Below, in pieces: positions 11,735 to 23,633 of a stretch of 64,000 bases of DNA (its first letter is position 1; each line of letters begins with the position of its first letter). Under the pieces are notes generated by a model. That model was not told the DNA's origin, searched no databases, and saw only the letters and a list, made by a program, of their open reading frames with translations. The stretch lies in contig BCKL01000017.1 of assembly GCA_001600635.1 (NCBI GenBank), forward strand, positions 1 to 64,000, given 5' to 3'. Made by a program: the position numbers and the translations under genes. The DNA is from Leucosporidium creatinivorum. Taxonomy: Eukaryota > Basidiomycota > Microbotryomycetes > Leucosporidiales > Leucosporidiaceae.

Positions 11735-13414
11735 ATGAGAGCGGGGGCAAGGCGCTCCTTGAGGCGAACGACGGTCAGGAGCAGTCGAATTAGAATCCCA
11801 CCTCTCTTTGCTTCCTCCTCTTCACTGCACTCCTCGGTCTGCTCCTCTCCAGCGCGCTACCCTACAGCTCCCCGCTCTTCTCGAATGGCCTACAGGATGC
11901 ATCGTCATGCTATCGCCACCTCCCTCCGCACTCCAGCTCTCTCTCGCCCAATCTCCTGCTCGACTCGCTCGACTGCCAGACTCGTCCAGGAATCTCACTT
12001 GCACCCAATAATGTCACTCACACCAGGTCAAGTCATGCAGCTTCCTCCTGCTGCACCGCTTCCTCAGCAGCTCCACCCCCACCATGATGCCACTCGACGC
12101 CTTCGAGGGACTAAACCGTCCGCCGCTCCCGCTCCACAGCCCAAGGAGAACGATATCGGTGCAGCAGTAGCTTTGGACGTATTCCTCCTCCGCGCCCTCG
12201 CTCAGCTACAGCGCATTTTCCCTTCCCCTGCTACCTCGGCCGCCTTCGCCTCGGTCCCAGCACTCCTCGAACAATCCGCCCAGCGCGCAGGAGTACCACT
12301 CGATCAAGCCCTCCCCTACGAGTCTACTCCGACTCATCGACGCGTCCACGCGGATCCAACTCAGCCTCAACCAACGCCAAGCGCCTTCGCCGATGGCGCC
12401 GAGCAGGAGGGGATCGTTACTGTCGCTCATGTCGTCGGAGGGGAGGAGCCTTGTGTAGTGGTATGCTCGGGATTCACTGTAGGAGACTCGGAGCAGACGC
12501 AGATTCTCACCTGTCACCATACCTTGGACGAGGTAAGCTCTTCCCTTCCCTGCGCCTTTATCGCTAGCAGTCGAGGAAGGAGCTCAGAGGCCGCCACGTC
12601 GCTGTAGCGTGATTTCAAGCTGACTAAAAAAACACCACAGATGGGCGCCCACCTCGCCAAGATGAGCACTCGAACAGCAAACCGAGCTCCTCCACCCTCG
12701 GCGACCTTCATCCTCACCGCCTCGGGCCACGTCTACACCGTCTCCGAAGCCGCTACCTCCCTCCCTCAAGCCGACCTTCTCATTCTCAACCTCTCTCCTC
12801 GACCACTCCCCAATCCCTCTTACACCCTCCCACTCGCCGGCGCCTCTTCTCAAGCTCGGCCGACTGCCCCAACTCTTCCGCCTCGTCTTCGGTCCCTCCC
12901 TATCTCGCCTTACCCTGCCGCTGTGGGCACTCGGGTCGCTACTTTGGCATACACTAACCCCGCTCGCAAGGACGGAGAGGAGCCGCCACCTCGCGAATGG
13001 TCGCTAGGCCACATTACCGAATATCGAGATTCACGAGGGCATGAGGCGCAGGTGAGTCCGTTCTATCGCTCTTGCTAGCCATCGCTGACTCGCCAGATCC
13101 CACAGACCGGTACCTACGACCAACTAGACCTCCTCCTCACCACCACCCTCCCCCGTCAAGGCTCCTCTGGCGGGCCCATCGTCGACGTCTCGACAGGCGC
13201 CGTCGTCGGCATTGTGCGCGGTTCGATGCACAGTCACGGCGATAAGGGTGCTCGAGGGTTCGCTACTCCCGCTGAGCGAGTGTTTGAGCTGTTCCAGCTG
13301 CCGGGGTTCCAGCCGAAGAGCAAGCGGTTGGAGCAGAGAGTGCGAAGCGGGCGGCGAAGGAGGAGGAGACCGAGGGGCGGGACGGTGGTGATGGTTCGGC
13401 TTAATTGTGGTTAG
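11735..13414 (+). CDS. Trypsin-fold serine protease-like protein, possibly mitochondrial
   Basis: Three exons (11735-12532, 12641-13051, 13106-13414) give 505 residues. A chymotrypsin-like fold is suggested by ILTCHHTLDE (candidate catalytic His near 262) and RQGSSGGPIVDV (nucleophile Ser near 424). The second is the GxSGGP motif, followed by GAVVGIVRGS. The catalytic Asp is not assigned. The N-terminal 100 residues are rich in Arg and Ser with few acids (for example RRSLRRTTVRSSRIRI), compatible with a mitochondrial presequence. The C-terminus is very basic (SGRRRRRRPRGG). Such stand-alone trypsin-like proteins occur in other basidiomycetes with unknown substrates. The second ATG at 11885 is an alternative start. 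Confidence 0.78.
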
Positions 13415-14032
13415 AATCTATATTTCTGTTGATATGTACTGTGAGCGTATCTGCTTATGGCTTCACGAGGAAAGTCGCGCTCTCGAGCGCCAGGGGCCGA
13501 GCTCCGAGCTTCAAGCTTCGAGCGACACTTCGCTTCTTGTTCTCTCGCCTCATCTCGCATCACTCAACCTCGTCTTCAAATGGCATCTCAAAGCTGCTCC
13601 TCGACGACATCTACACGAGCTCTCTGCAGCCTCATGAGCTCTCCAAAGCCTCAGCTTCCTCGCCCCCTCAGCTGAGCAGCTCCCAAGCCTCAGCCGCTCT
13701 CGCACTTCACCCAGCCGAGCTCCGAGCTCTTCTGCACCTCTCTACACCTCCATGCATCTTCCTTCTGCTCCCTCAGTCACTGGGGAGGAGGGATCGACGT
13801 CAGGTCACCTTCGCACGCCATCGCCATTCGCATGCACGCACTTCGATTGCACGAGGAGGCGGGCACAGACGATAGGGAAACGTTTGTTGGAGGACAGAGA
13901 CAAAGGGACGTCGCGGGTGGAGCTCCCGCTGAGCGTCCTTTGAAGTCCTGCCTCCCTTCCTGCCATCCGCCTTTCCTCCCTTGCTCGCCTCCTCGGTGCT
14001 CCCTCTACTACACTCTCACACTCCTCAGTAAC
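13415..14032. other. Gap with no gene recognised
   Basis: The 618 bp hold the 3' UTR of the protease and the 5' region of the flavin monooxygenase. Around 13480-13540 the sequence is a string of degenerate GAGCTTC/CGAGC words. CT-rich runs precede the start at 14033. Short open frames exist but show no recognisable protein. Confidence 0.4.
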
Positions 14033-15938
14033 ATGCTCATCAGTGATACTCTCGACTGCTCTGGTGAGCCCTCTCCGAACCTCATTCGAGCCAGACAAAG
14101 AGCTCACTCCTTCATCGAACAGCTCCCACTACCTCGGCAGCCACCTCTCCCTCTCCCAAGCGCATCGCCATCGTCGGAGGAGGTCCTGCTGGACTTGGTG
14201 CACTCAAGGTGAGCTGCTCCTCTGTACCGGTGCTCGTTGGAGGCGCAAGGGACGCGTAACGAGCTGCGAGCTGCAGCACGCCGGCCCTTCGGAGGGCTCT
14301 AGCTTACTTGACGGCTCTCATCACAGGCTCTGCTCGACCTTCCTGCACATGCCCGAGAAGGGTGGACTATCGACTTGTATGAAGAGCGCACTCGACTGGG
14401 CGGAATTTGGTGAGCCTCGGCCGAAGGCTCCTGCATTGCTCGGGAAGCGAGCTCACATGTCACGCTCTACAGGAACCCCGAGACGAGCGTACCATGTCCT
14501 CCCGCGCTCCCCGAGACGCCGCTGTACCCTACCATGCGTACCAATAATCCTCAGCCGACGAGTGAGCTCCTGACCTTCTCCCAGCCGAGCGCCGACCCCG
14601 TCCGCTGAACCTTGGCACCTCGCAGTGCACTTCCCAAATCACCCCTACCCCGTCGGAACCAACCTCTTCCCATCTTGGACCGCCGTCAATGCCCAACTGA
14701 ACGACTTTGTGGAACAGAACGTGCTCCGTCCCTACTGTCGTCTTTCGCACTCGGTCCTCGATGCTAACTACGATCCCGCCGACAAGTGGACTCTCACCGT
14801 CGTCAACTTGACTGGAACTGCCCGTCAGCACTACGACCATCTCATTTCGGCCAACGGTCACAACCACTTTCCTCGCGCGCCGAGGATCGAGGGGGAGGAG
14901 CTCTGGACTGGCGAGGGCAGGCAGGTCCTGCACTCCATCTACTTTCGAGATCCCTCGAGGTACAAGGGACAGATTGTAGCCGTTGTGGGAAACGGGGCGA
15001 CAGGTCGAGACGAAGCGGATCAGCTAGCGAAGGCAGGAGCGACGGTGAGTGTCTGGCTCGCTCGGCGCACCCTTCTCGAGCTGACATCCCCTCTCTCCAG
15101 GTCTACCACTCGTATAGTACTAACTCGATCGGATGGGCGCCGCTTCCCAACGTCCACATCAAGCCCCGCATCGCTCGCTACACGCCCACCTCCATCATCT
15201 TCGAAGACGGCACCTCGCTCTCGAACGACACGATTCCCATCTCGGTCTTCTACGGCACAGGCTACGAGCTTCGCGTACCTTACCTCAGCTCTCTCCTCTC
15301 CGTCAACCCTCACTCGACCGGCACGCCTACCTCCCTCGAAACCAACCTTCGCAAGATTGGCCCGCTCCACGAATCGGTCTTCGCGGTTGACGACCGCTTG
15401 CCGATGGACGCCCTCGCTTTCGTGGGNCTCAACGTCTCGGTCGCATACGCTTACAACGCGTACGCGCAAGGGCTTTACATCGCGCATGCTCTCTGCAAGC
15501 CCGAGCTACTCCCGTCGAAGGAGGAAGCGATCGTTGAGCTTCGGCGATCAGAGTCGGAGCTGAGAGCAGCGGGTTATGAGCCCTTGCTGATGGGACAGTG
15601 AGTCCTATACCTTCTCCTGAAATCTTATCGCCGCTGACTTATCGTCCCACAGCCGCTTCCCCCTCTCGCACTACAAGAACGAGGATTACCTCGACTCGCT
15701 CATCTCGCACCTTCGCAAGCTCTCGGCAATCCCTCTCCCTTCCTTCCTCTCCGACTCTTCCAAGCCTTTTGTGGAGCCAGGGATCCGCTACATGAGAAAG
15801 CACTTCCTCGCCGTTCAGCGCGCATGGCTTGAGGCGGAGCGACGGGGCAAGGCCGAGCAGTTCATGCCCGAGGGGAATCGTGTAGAGGAGTGGACGACTT
15901 GTGTGGAGAGGTTGTTGGAGTGGGAGAAGCAATTTTAG
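14033..15938 (+). CDS. Flavin-containing monooxygenase
   Basis: Seven exons (14033-14063, 14123-14208, 14327-14409, 14473-14561, 14626-15044, 15101-15597, 15653-15938) give 496 residues. A Rossmann FAD site KRIAIVGGGPAGLGALK lies near residue 22, and the family's YEERTRLGGIWN follows. The pyridine-nucleotide side has YKGQIVAVVGNGATGRDEA, preceded by the LHSIYF element at the usual place of the FMO signature. Such enzymes use NADPH and O2 to oxidise soft nucleophiles such as thiols or amines; the substrate cannot be told. The start relies on a 31-nt first exon, because the frame upstream of the nucleotide-binding site is closed. One base is undetermined at 15427 (a Gly codon either way). Confidence 0.88.
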
Positions 15939-16281
15939 TGTAGTGTGTGAGCTTGGTATCCTGTAAATAGCTGCAGTTCATCTCGTTCGTCGTTTGAGCT
16001 CGGCGCTCGCCTCGGCGTTGGTGCTAAGAGACGAGAGTGAGAGCTTCTTTAGACCTTGGTGGGCAGGGGGGAGCAATCAGACACTCTGTAGGTTATCCTA
16101 AGCTACTCGGCTGCACTCAAGTGCACTTGCATCCACTTTCATCTACCGCGACCTCTGCCGGCCGACTTGCGAAAAGGCAAGGGCGCCGCTTCTCCAGCTC
16201 CTTGCTCTCTCCTTCCTCCTCCTCGTCTTCTTCTTCGTCCAATCACCGGAGCGAGACGTCTAGCGACCTTGTCAAAGCAAA
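15939..16281. other. Intergenic gap before TIM22
   Basis: It holds the monooxygenase 3' UTR and the TIM22 promoter and 5' UTR. A pyrimidine-rich run at about 16190-16240 lies 40-90 bases before the TIM22 ATG. No other feature is seen. Confidence 0.4.
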
Positions 16282-17098
16282 ATGGAGCAATGCGTGGCAC
16301 CCTTCGTTGTACCAGGTTACGAGCCCGGCCCAGACGGTGTGGCCAAAACGCCCGAAGAGCGTCGGGAGATCCTCAACTCCATCAAGCAGATGCGCCTGGT
16401 ACAGGCAGGGATCGAATCACCTGTAGCAAAAGCTACTCTTAGTGGTGGAATGGGTGAGTGCTTCTCGCTGGACGGCAGAACAAGCGAGAAAGAGCTCACC
16501 AAACCCGCACTTCTCTCGCTTCTCAAACGCTGTAGGATTCGCCATTGGAGCCTTCTTCTCATTGATGGGATCGTCTTTCACACTCGAGGATCCTTTCCGA
16601 GCCACACAATACGACGGCATGAAGACCATGGAGAAGGCCAAGCTCGTCTTCAAAGATATGGGCAAGGGCATGTGGAAGCAGGGCAAGGGATTCGGTATGG
16701 TGGGAGCCCTGTACGCTGGAACAGAATGTGTGGTCGAAGGTGTAAGTCGGTGCTCCCTTGCAGCCTGCAGACTAGGCGGAAAGGCTGACCCTTTCCCTTT
16801 CGCCGACAGTACCGAGCAAAGAACGACATTTACAACTCGGTTTACGCTGGTCTGATTTCGGGAGCTGTTCTCGGTCGCAACTCTGGTACCAGGGCTATGG
16901 TCCTCGGAGGTGAGTGGAGCCGCTACAATGCCGACCGGAGCGCTCCGAGCTGATCCATTCGTCGCAGGAATGGGATTCGCTGCCTTCTCCGCCGTCATTG
17001 ACACGTACATTCGATGGGACAAGCCAGACGAGGATGTGGGTGCTGTTCTGGCTCTCCCGGCTGTTGCAGTTGCTAATCGGCACCCTTCACAGGCATGA
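16282..17098 (+). CDS. TIM22: Mitochondrial inner membrane translocase subunit Tim22
   Basis: Five exons (16282-16453, 16536-16741, 16810-16909, 16968-17035, 17093-17098) give 183 residues, the usual size. The Tim17/Tim22/Tim23 fold is shown by four hydrophobic, glycine-rich segments: [59 protein letters not shown] and [16 protein letters not shown]. The matrix-side element [18 protein letters not shown] and the two membrane-side cysteine-type positions of Tim22 are consistent. It should form the carrier translocase channel that inserts metabolite carriers into the inner membrane. The last exon is only six bases (GCA TGA), after a clear 57-nt intron. Confidence 0.95.
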
Positions 17099-17467
17099 GC
17101 TGAATCGCCGAGAATGGAGGGGAGTGAACGGAGCGGAGGTGAACGGTTGCCGAAAGCAGCGCCGGAAGACAGATTCGCTTGGCTTGGCGCGATGTGATCA
17201 TAGAGTCGAGGAAGTATAGCTCGGATTGGATGGAAGGGGGGAGCGCCGAGCAGCGCTCCCCGTGTAGCAACAGCGCCGTACTGTATATTTAGATTAGCCA
17301 CAGTCGCAACTCTTTGATACCACAAAGCCGCGTGTGAGCTTCAATGAGCTGTTGCAGCAGTACAGAGCAGCCTCCTCGACTCAGGAAACGTCCGCCTCTC
17401 TCCTTCCTCCTCCTCGATCGTCTATCTCTCGTCACCTTCATCTCCGCCTGCCGAGTCTCTTCTTACG
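17099..17467. other. Intergenic gap TIM22 / Ada1
   Basis: It holds the TIM22 3' end and the promoter of the next plus-strand gene. A CT-rich tract (about 17385-17440) precedes the ATG at 17468. Nothing else is recognised. Confidence 0.4.
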
Positions 17468-19434
17468 ATGGAGGAAGCAGGGCACTCCGCAGAGCTCGTA
17501 CCGCCATTGCCCTCGCTGCTCCCATCGCCAGAGGATGGCACCAAGCGGGCTGATGCGCTCGCCATCAAGCTCCGCCTCGCTGCTCTGCTGCCTCCGGGCG
17601 AGGGCCACCGCTACTGGGCGTCGCTCGTAGGTTTCATGCAGGGCAAGATCAACCGCGAGGAGTTGGGAGCGCAGATCAAGGCGACTTTGGGCGTCAAGGG
17701 AGAGGCAGGTAAGTCGACTCTCAGCGCGGGCGCGCTGCTCGTTCGGAGCTCACTAGATATAGCTCACATGCTTACTGCTCTCTTGCTGCACCCCGCAGTC
17801 CAACTGCACAACGCGCTGCTGCTCTCCATCCTCTACAACACCACGCGCCCGTCCCTTCCTCCTGCCGCCCTCCGCCACGCCGGCTGGCACAAACGCAAGC
17901 GAGACAAGGATGGCGTCAAGTATGAGGACCGTGATCCCAAGCGTCGCCGTGTCAAGGCTACCGTCATGGCCATCGGCAAGCGCGAGCGAGCGGAGCTCAA
18001 GATGCTGGGCTTGGGACCCAAGAAGGAGGCAGAGAGGGAGAAGGAGAAGGCCAGAGAGCGGGAGGATGCCAAGCAGCGGTCGCTCGGTGCTTCGCTCGAC
18101 TCTAGGGGGACTCATGTCGGCAAGGACGGGCTTCCGCTGGCGCTCGCCGACGCAAAACAGCCTCCAGCCAGTACGTTGTTCGCTGCATCGCTGTAGGAGA
18201 CTTTGGCTGATGCATACTTTCCACAGCTCTTCCACAAGACTATATGCGCTGCCTTCAGGCTCCTCATTGCTGCGAGACGCGCATGCTCCCCGACGTCGAT
18301 TCGCTCAAGGATCGCATGAGCCTCATTGCCTACGACAATGGGCTGGCAAACGGAGCGGATAGCAAGGCGGCATCACTAGGTGTACAGGCCATCGAGGTGC
18401 GATTCGGGTCTTGCTGGAGCTCCACCTGAATTCCGCTGACTTTCGCCGAGCCTTCCCAGACCCATCTCAAGTCCATGATCTCGAGCGTCATCTCCCTCAT
18501 CCGCACCAACCGCGCCAACGGCATCCAGACATCTGTTCGCTCTCAACTCGCCCTCCTCTCCACCGCCGCCGAGCCCGAGGACGCCTCTCAGCCGACCATC
18601 ACCGTCTCGAATGGCAAGACTACCCTCCCCATCGATTCCATCCGCGCTGCCGATCTCCTCGCTGCCGGCGATAATACTCCACTCGTTGCTCCTCTCGACA
18701 CGAGCGATTTCATCGCTCTCTTCGACATCTCCCCTGGCTTGCTCGCCCAGCCTCACGTCGCAGCCGTCGAGCGCCTCTTCGCCATTCCCCCACCAAGCGA
18801 CAGCGACGATTCAGACTCTACCTCGAGCGACTCGGACGACGAAGATGGAGATGCTCCAATGCGCGACACGCAGGTCAGCGCCAAGAAGCCGAAACTTACT
18901 CGGGCGCGCACGATGAGGTCGGGCTCGCGTTCCAATTCGCTCAATAACGGGGGGTCGACCGCCACGACAGGCAGGGAGCAGTACCTCATTGACCCTACCG
19001 CCGTCGCCATCCCCGTCGGACACCCCGACGTCGCTCATCCTCGCATCGCATCCTCCTCGGTCAACGGCGACTCTCGCTCCGGCGCAGGCGCCACACCTCG
19101 TCTCAACGGCGCCAGCAACGGTACCGCCACGCCCACCGGAACCGGAACACCCCAGCTCTCGCCCAAAGCCCTCTCCCTGCGCCAACAGCTCTTCCCCGAG
19201 TTCGAGAACGAGACGAATAGCGGCGAGGCGTCGCTGCAAGTCCCTCAGTCACCGAGCAACAACACCTCGACGGACGGAGGATCGGAGAGCGAAGATGGAG
19301 GATCGCATCCGCCGCATGGGGCGCCTGGGCAGAACGGAGGTGCTGGTGGAGCGAACAGAGCAGCGAGGGGCAGGCCGGGGAGGAAGCTTTGGGAGGTGGT
19401 CGATTCCGTCAGGTTGCTCGATGGCGTTTTGTAG
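17468..19434 (+). CDS. HFI1: SAGA coactivator subunit Ada1/Hfi1
   Basis: Four exons (17468-17708, 17799-18170, 18227-18396, 18460-19434) give 585 residues. The N-terminal half matches the SAGA-Tad1 family: YWASLVGFMQGKINREEL, then VQLHNALLLSILYNTTRPS, followed by a KRKRDKDG/PKRRR basic block and LPDVDSLKDRMSLIAYDNGL (the histone-fold-like part). The C-terminal half is acidic and Ser-rich with low complexity and ends FLDGVL-like (RLLDGVL). Ada1 is a core structural subunit of SAGA and is needed for complex integrity; it acts in the nucleus. The assignment rests on recognised family pattern rather than a catalytic motif. Confidence 0.85.
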
Positions 19435-19599
19435 GACGCGGTTGTTCGTGACCTGTGTTGTACTTTAGCTATCTTGCTGTGCGCTACTGGCCGGGTCTCG
19501 CCAGGCTTCGGCGAAGGCGGTCGGCGCAGAGCAGTCTCTCGGCAAAGAGTCAGGCCGATAAATAGGTGATGTGATGCATGGGGGAGGGTATGAACGAGT

Positions 19600-21346
19600 C
19601 TACAGCTTGGCCTTGATAGGCAGAGGGTCCAGCACCTTGCGCACTAGCGCCGTCTCGCCGCGAGACTTGTCGATTCGCTCGGGGCAGCCGGCGAAGCTGA
19701 ACCAGGACGCCTGCTGAGGCGACAGCCGCCGTTCGATACCAGCGAGGCAGAGATCTCCGAGGACGGGGAAGAATTCTGCGCGAAAGAGAATTAGCGGAGG
19801 GCAACGAAAGGCGAGGAGTCGGGAGCAAGCTCACTGAAAGCGTGGCCGGAACCGCCGGTCGTGAGGAAGAGGGAGGGGTAGGAGGGGTGGTAGTCGATGA
19901 GCCTGGGGAAGAAGATAGGTCAGCTTCCCTGGTTGAGCGCGGAGGGAGGGAAGAGCAGCCCACCAGTCGCCGCTTGCTCGGTCAGTGTACCTGCGCCGAG
20001 AAGGAGATCAGCGATGGGGCTCGTAAGTGAGCTCGATGGGACCACTCACCAGCACAGCCGAGTCTGTAGCCATTCCTTGGAGGCGAGCTTGGGGAACACG
20101 CGCCGCAGCCCTCGCAGAAGGGCCTGCTTTGCCGACTCCGGCACCTGCTGTCGCTCGCAGCCAGCAGTGAGGGCGGTTCGAGGCAAGGAAGGAAGGTTGC
20201 TCTGGACATGAGGATCCAGCCATCCTCCATCGTGAATCGCGAACTTGAAGATGCCGTCCTTGTTTGGTGGGAAGCAGTAGCTGCGAAGGAGGGCGAGAGT
20301 CAATTGGCGCCGAGCAGGCTAGGAAATGCGATGAGCGCCTCACAAGCCGGTATCGAGTAGCAGGGTGATCTGGGACAGCAAGAGTAAGTCAGTACAAGCT
20401 ATTCGAGCTCCTGCGTGATAGCTAAACGCACTGGGATCGTGGCATACTCCTCTGCTTCCTCCGCCGAGAGCTGCATTGTTGCGACCGTCTGCCCAGTCGC
20501 CAACAAGTCGTGGGCGATCTCGGGTACCAGCGCTCCGGTCCATGCTCCCGATGCGAGAATTACAAAGTCGGCGCGGTGCTCCTCTCCCTCCTTGGTGACC
20601 ACGCCGTCGACATCCTTCTTGTCGGCCGAGAGGATGAGGGAGGCGGCTTCTCCTGAAGCGAACTTGACTCCACGGGCTCGAACGCGCGAGAGGACATCGA
20701 CCACGGCCATTCGAGAGTCGGCCCATCCACCAGCTTCGTTGTAGTCTGCGCAGAGAGGGAGAGATCAGCTGCCGTACTTCGCCGAATCGCCTTCGCGCGA
20801 CTCACAAGCGATGTTGCCCTCGAAGTCGCCCGTGACGGCGCCGCCGTACACCTGCTTGATGTCGGCAGCAGTGTTGAGTGCGTAAGCCTTGAGACCTGCT
20901 GCCTGCATCCCAGGGAGCGAGTTGACGGCGAGGGAGCCTTGGATGTAGCGAGCGCTCTCCGCATCCGCGTGCGAGCTGCCCATCATCACACCGCACTCGT
21001 GGTAGGTCCGGTTGTAGCCAGGGCCCCGCCACCTCTTCAATGCCTCCTTGGCCAGCTCGGCGTAGAAGCTGGCAGCGATGAAGATGAGCGAAAGGTGAGC
21101 TCAACTGTTTAAAACCCCCCAGGAGCAGACTCACGGATCTGTGTAGTCCTGGCGCAAGATCTTGTTGTAGTCGAAGGAAGCAGCATCGCTAGCAGGAGTT
21201 CCGAGCAAGTGGGAGCGGTCCAAGACAGTGATGAGGTGCTCCTGACCGCGATAAGGGCCGTCGACGAGCGACTGGACGGTAGCAGCTCCGAAGCAGCCAG
21301 CGCCGACGACGAGGATCGACTTGGGAGGTGTTGGGGCAGCAGCCAT
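19600..21346 (-). CDS. FAD-dependent amine/Amadori-type oxidase (DAO superfamily)
   Basis: Eight exons (21346-21135, 21068-20806, 20745-20432, 20369-20344, 20280-20050, 19990-19964, 19902-19835, 19775-19600) give 438 residues. The N-terminal FAD site is ILVVGAGCFGAATVQSL. RLCWYTDRASGDWLID contains Cys348 at the place where fructosyl amino acid oxidases and monomeric sarcosine oxidases attach FAD covalently. TTGGSGHAFKFFPVLGD is the family's second flavin motif. It likely oxidises a secondary amine (fructosyl amino acid, saccharopine, pipecolate or sarcosine), releasing H2O2. The C-terminus AKL is a variant of the peroxisomal PTS1 tripeptide, which fits an H2O2-forming oxidase. Three exons are only 26, 27 and 68 nt. 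Confidence 0.9.
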
Positions 21347-21498
21347 CGCTTCCTAGCTAGACCAGGATATGTTTGGGCGAAGAGGAAGAACGAGCGAAAC
21401 GATGCTGAGGGAGAGAGTAGTCAACGCGAAAGAGAAGCGAGGGCGGAGCACCTCTTCGCCCTTTTACCAAGGCCCGTTCACTTTGGCTTTCGTACAGG
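21347..21498. promoter_or_regulatory. Compact divergent promoter, FAD oxidase / CofD-like
   Basis: The two ATGs are 152 bp apart on opposite strands. The interval is purine-rich on the plus strand near the oxidase side. No binding motif is claimed. Confidence 0.45.
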
Positions 21499-23399
21499 AT
21501 GGATCAGGCGTACTTTGAGCGGATTCCTGCCCTGCCCACCATGCTGTCACCTTCTCCTCGCCATCCTCTCTCCGCCGCCGCCTCCCAAACGTCCACCCCA
21601 ACTCTCGCGACGAGCGACGCCCTCCCACTGGAGATGCAGGTCTTCTCGGTTATCGGCGGCGGTACAGGAGCAAACGCTATCCTCGGTGCATTCTCCCAGA
21701 GCTTGCGCACCACCCACATCTTGCCCATCAGCGACGACGGCGGCAGCTCGAGTGAGATCCAGCGAGTCTTGGGTGGGGGGCCTTCAGTGGGAGATCTAAG
21801 GTAACACCTAGCTACAGCGATAGTCTATTGACGGCTGATAAGCTCAACCGTGCTCTCCCAGGTCTCGGCTCGTGCGATTGATTCCAGCGACCAGCGTGGA
21901 GTCGCCGCTGCACGCGATCAAGACCCTCCTCGAGTACCGCCTTTCCGACTCGGCCAGTTCGGTCGAAGCCAAGTCGGAATGGCATCGTATCATCGAGGGC
22001 AAGCATCGCCTGTGGGCCGTACGTTGTTCAGAGCGAATCGGCGAAGAAGGAAGGCTGACCTCGGCTCTCTGCGCAGGGCATTCCCAACGACCGCAAGGAG
22101 TGCATACGAGCCTTCCTCGTACATGTCAACTCTCGGATCCTCAAGAAGGCTCAGCGAGGCTTCAACTTCAAGCGGGCGAGCATCGGCAACCTCTTTCTCG
22201 CCGGCGCTCAACACTTCCTCGGATCCCTCCCTTCAGCCATCTTCCTGTTTGCTTCGGTCACCGAGATCCCTCACGAGACGTTCAGGGTGGTTCCCGTCAT
22301 CAACACGAGCTCTACTGCTACCATCGCCGCCGAGCTGGTACGTTCTCTCCACGCTGGGTCGGAACGGGAAATAGAGTCGAAGGGTACTGACAACACCTCA
22401 CCGACTACAGGAAGACGGCACAGTCATTGCTGGACAGTCCGAGATCTCTCACCCTTCGCCTCCATCTCTCTACCCTCCCTCAAGACCCGTCACCCCTGCC
22501 CTCCGACCGCCGACGCCGAGTTTCGGTCGTCTCCCGCCATCACCAGGAGGATCGATGCTTGGCGGAACATACATCTCTCGCTCAACTACTCCTGCACTCT
22601 TCGAAGCGCGAACGCTTGGCGACGAGGAGGATGAGCAAGGAGAGGACGACGACGACGACGAGGCAGAAGCCGAACGGAATCGCAACGTCGTGTTCAGCAA
22701 AGACGCTGATCCCCTCGAATCTCGGATATCGCGAATCTTCTACCTCAACGCTTATGGCAACGAGATCTACCCTCGAGCAAACCCCCAATTCATCGAATCG
22801 CTGAGCTCGGCGACGACGTGAGTTCATTCGGTCTTGCGCTGGGCTTCGCTGACCTCGATCTCTCGCAGGCTAATCTACTCCCCAGGTTCTCTATACACCT
22901 CCATTATCCCCTGCCTCGCGCTTCGTGGCGTCGGCGAAGCCATCGCAATCTCTTCGACCATCCGAGCCAAGGTGCTCTTCCTCAACTCCTCCCTCGACCG
23001 CGAGACTCCCGACTACACGGCACTGGACTTTGTCGAGGCCATTCGGTCAGCATGCAGTGGATCATACGGAGAAGAAGGGCGAGCTCGCGTGAGTTGTGTC
23101 CTCGTTCACTCGACTTCAATAGCTAACTCTCGGCGCTCGCAGCGATGGGACGTGCGAGATCTCATCACCCACATCGTCTACATCCAGGAAGGCGAGGTAG
23201 AAGTCGATACATTAGCATTAGAGGTGCGCTGCTTCAATCCAGCGTCGACGACTTGTAGCCTGACTGACCTCTTCCTCGCCCTTCGCAGTCCCTCGGCGTC
23301 GCCTGCATCCCACTTACGATGCCCGGCCTGCGCCATGATGAGCGCGGGGCAAGGGAAGCGCTCGGTCGAATAATCTTCAATGATGGACGATTCTCTTGA
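21499..23399 (+). CDS. CofD/YvcK-like (UPF0052) family protein
   Basis: Seven exons (21499-21800, 21862-22018, 22077-22337, 22411-22817, 22869-23088, 23143-23223, 23289-23399) give 512 residues. The family pattern is clear: FSVIGGGTGANAILGAF, then LPISDDGGSSSEIQRVLGG, GDLRSRLVRL, and SIGNLFLAGAQ with its Gly-Asn pair. In archaea and actinobacteria CofD transfers a phospholactate-type group to make coenzyme F420, and the bacterial branch YvcK binds UDP-sugars in envelope metabolism. Fungi are not known to make F420, so the fungal function is unknown. A variable acidic insert (EDEQGEDDDDDEAEAE region) in exon 4 interrupts the fold. Confidence 0.88.
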
Positions 23400-23633
23400 T
23401 GTAGCTGCAGTCTCGTCGCCATCATCTTGTTGACCGAGCTTGGCACCGCTTCATGACGCTCGAGCCGCTCTCCTTCCTGCCAACTCCCTCGTCTCTTTAC
23501 ACCTCGACACCCAGCAGCAGCAGGCGCACGGAATCTAGAGAACTCGTCTCTCTCCTACCCTTGTACACAGTTCGCTCTCGGCGCTCTCTCGAAGCGACTT
23601 GTACCGCACCCCGCACCCATCGACTTTCCGACC

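Noticed and set aside
15427-15427. Undetermined base in the flavin monooxygenase as a possible gene break
   Set aside because: It is the third base of a GGN codon, so glycine is encoded whatever the base, and the frame continues.
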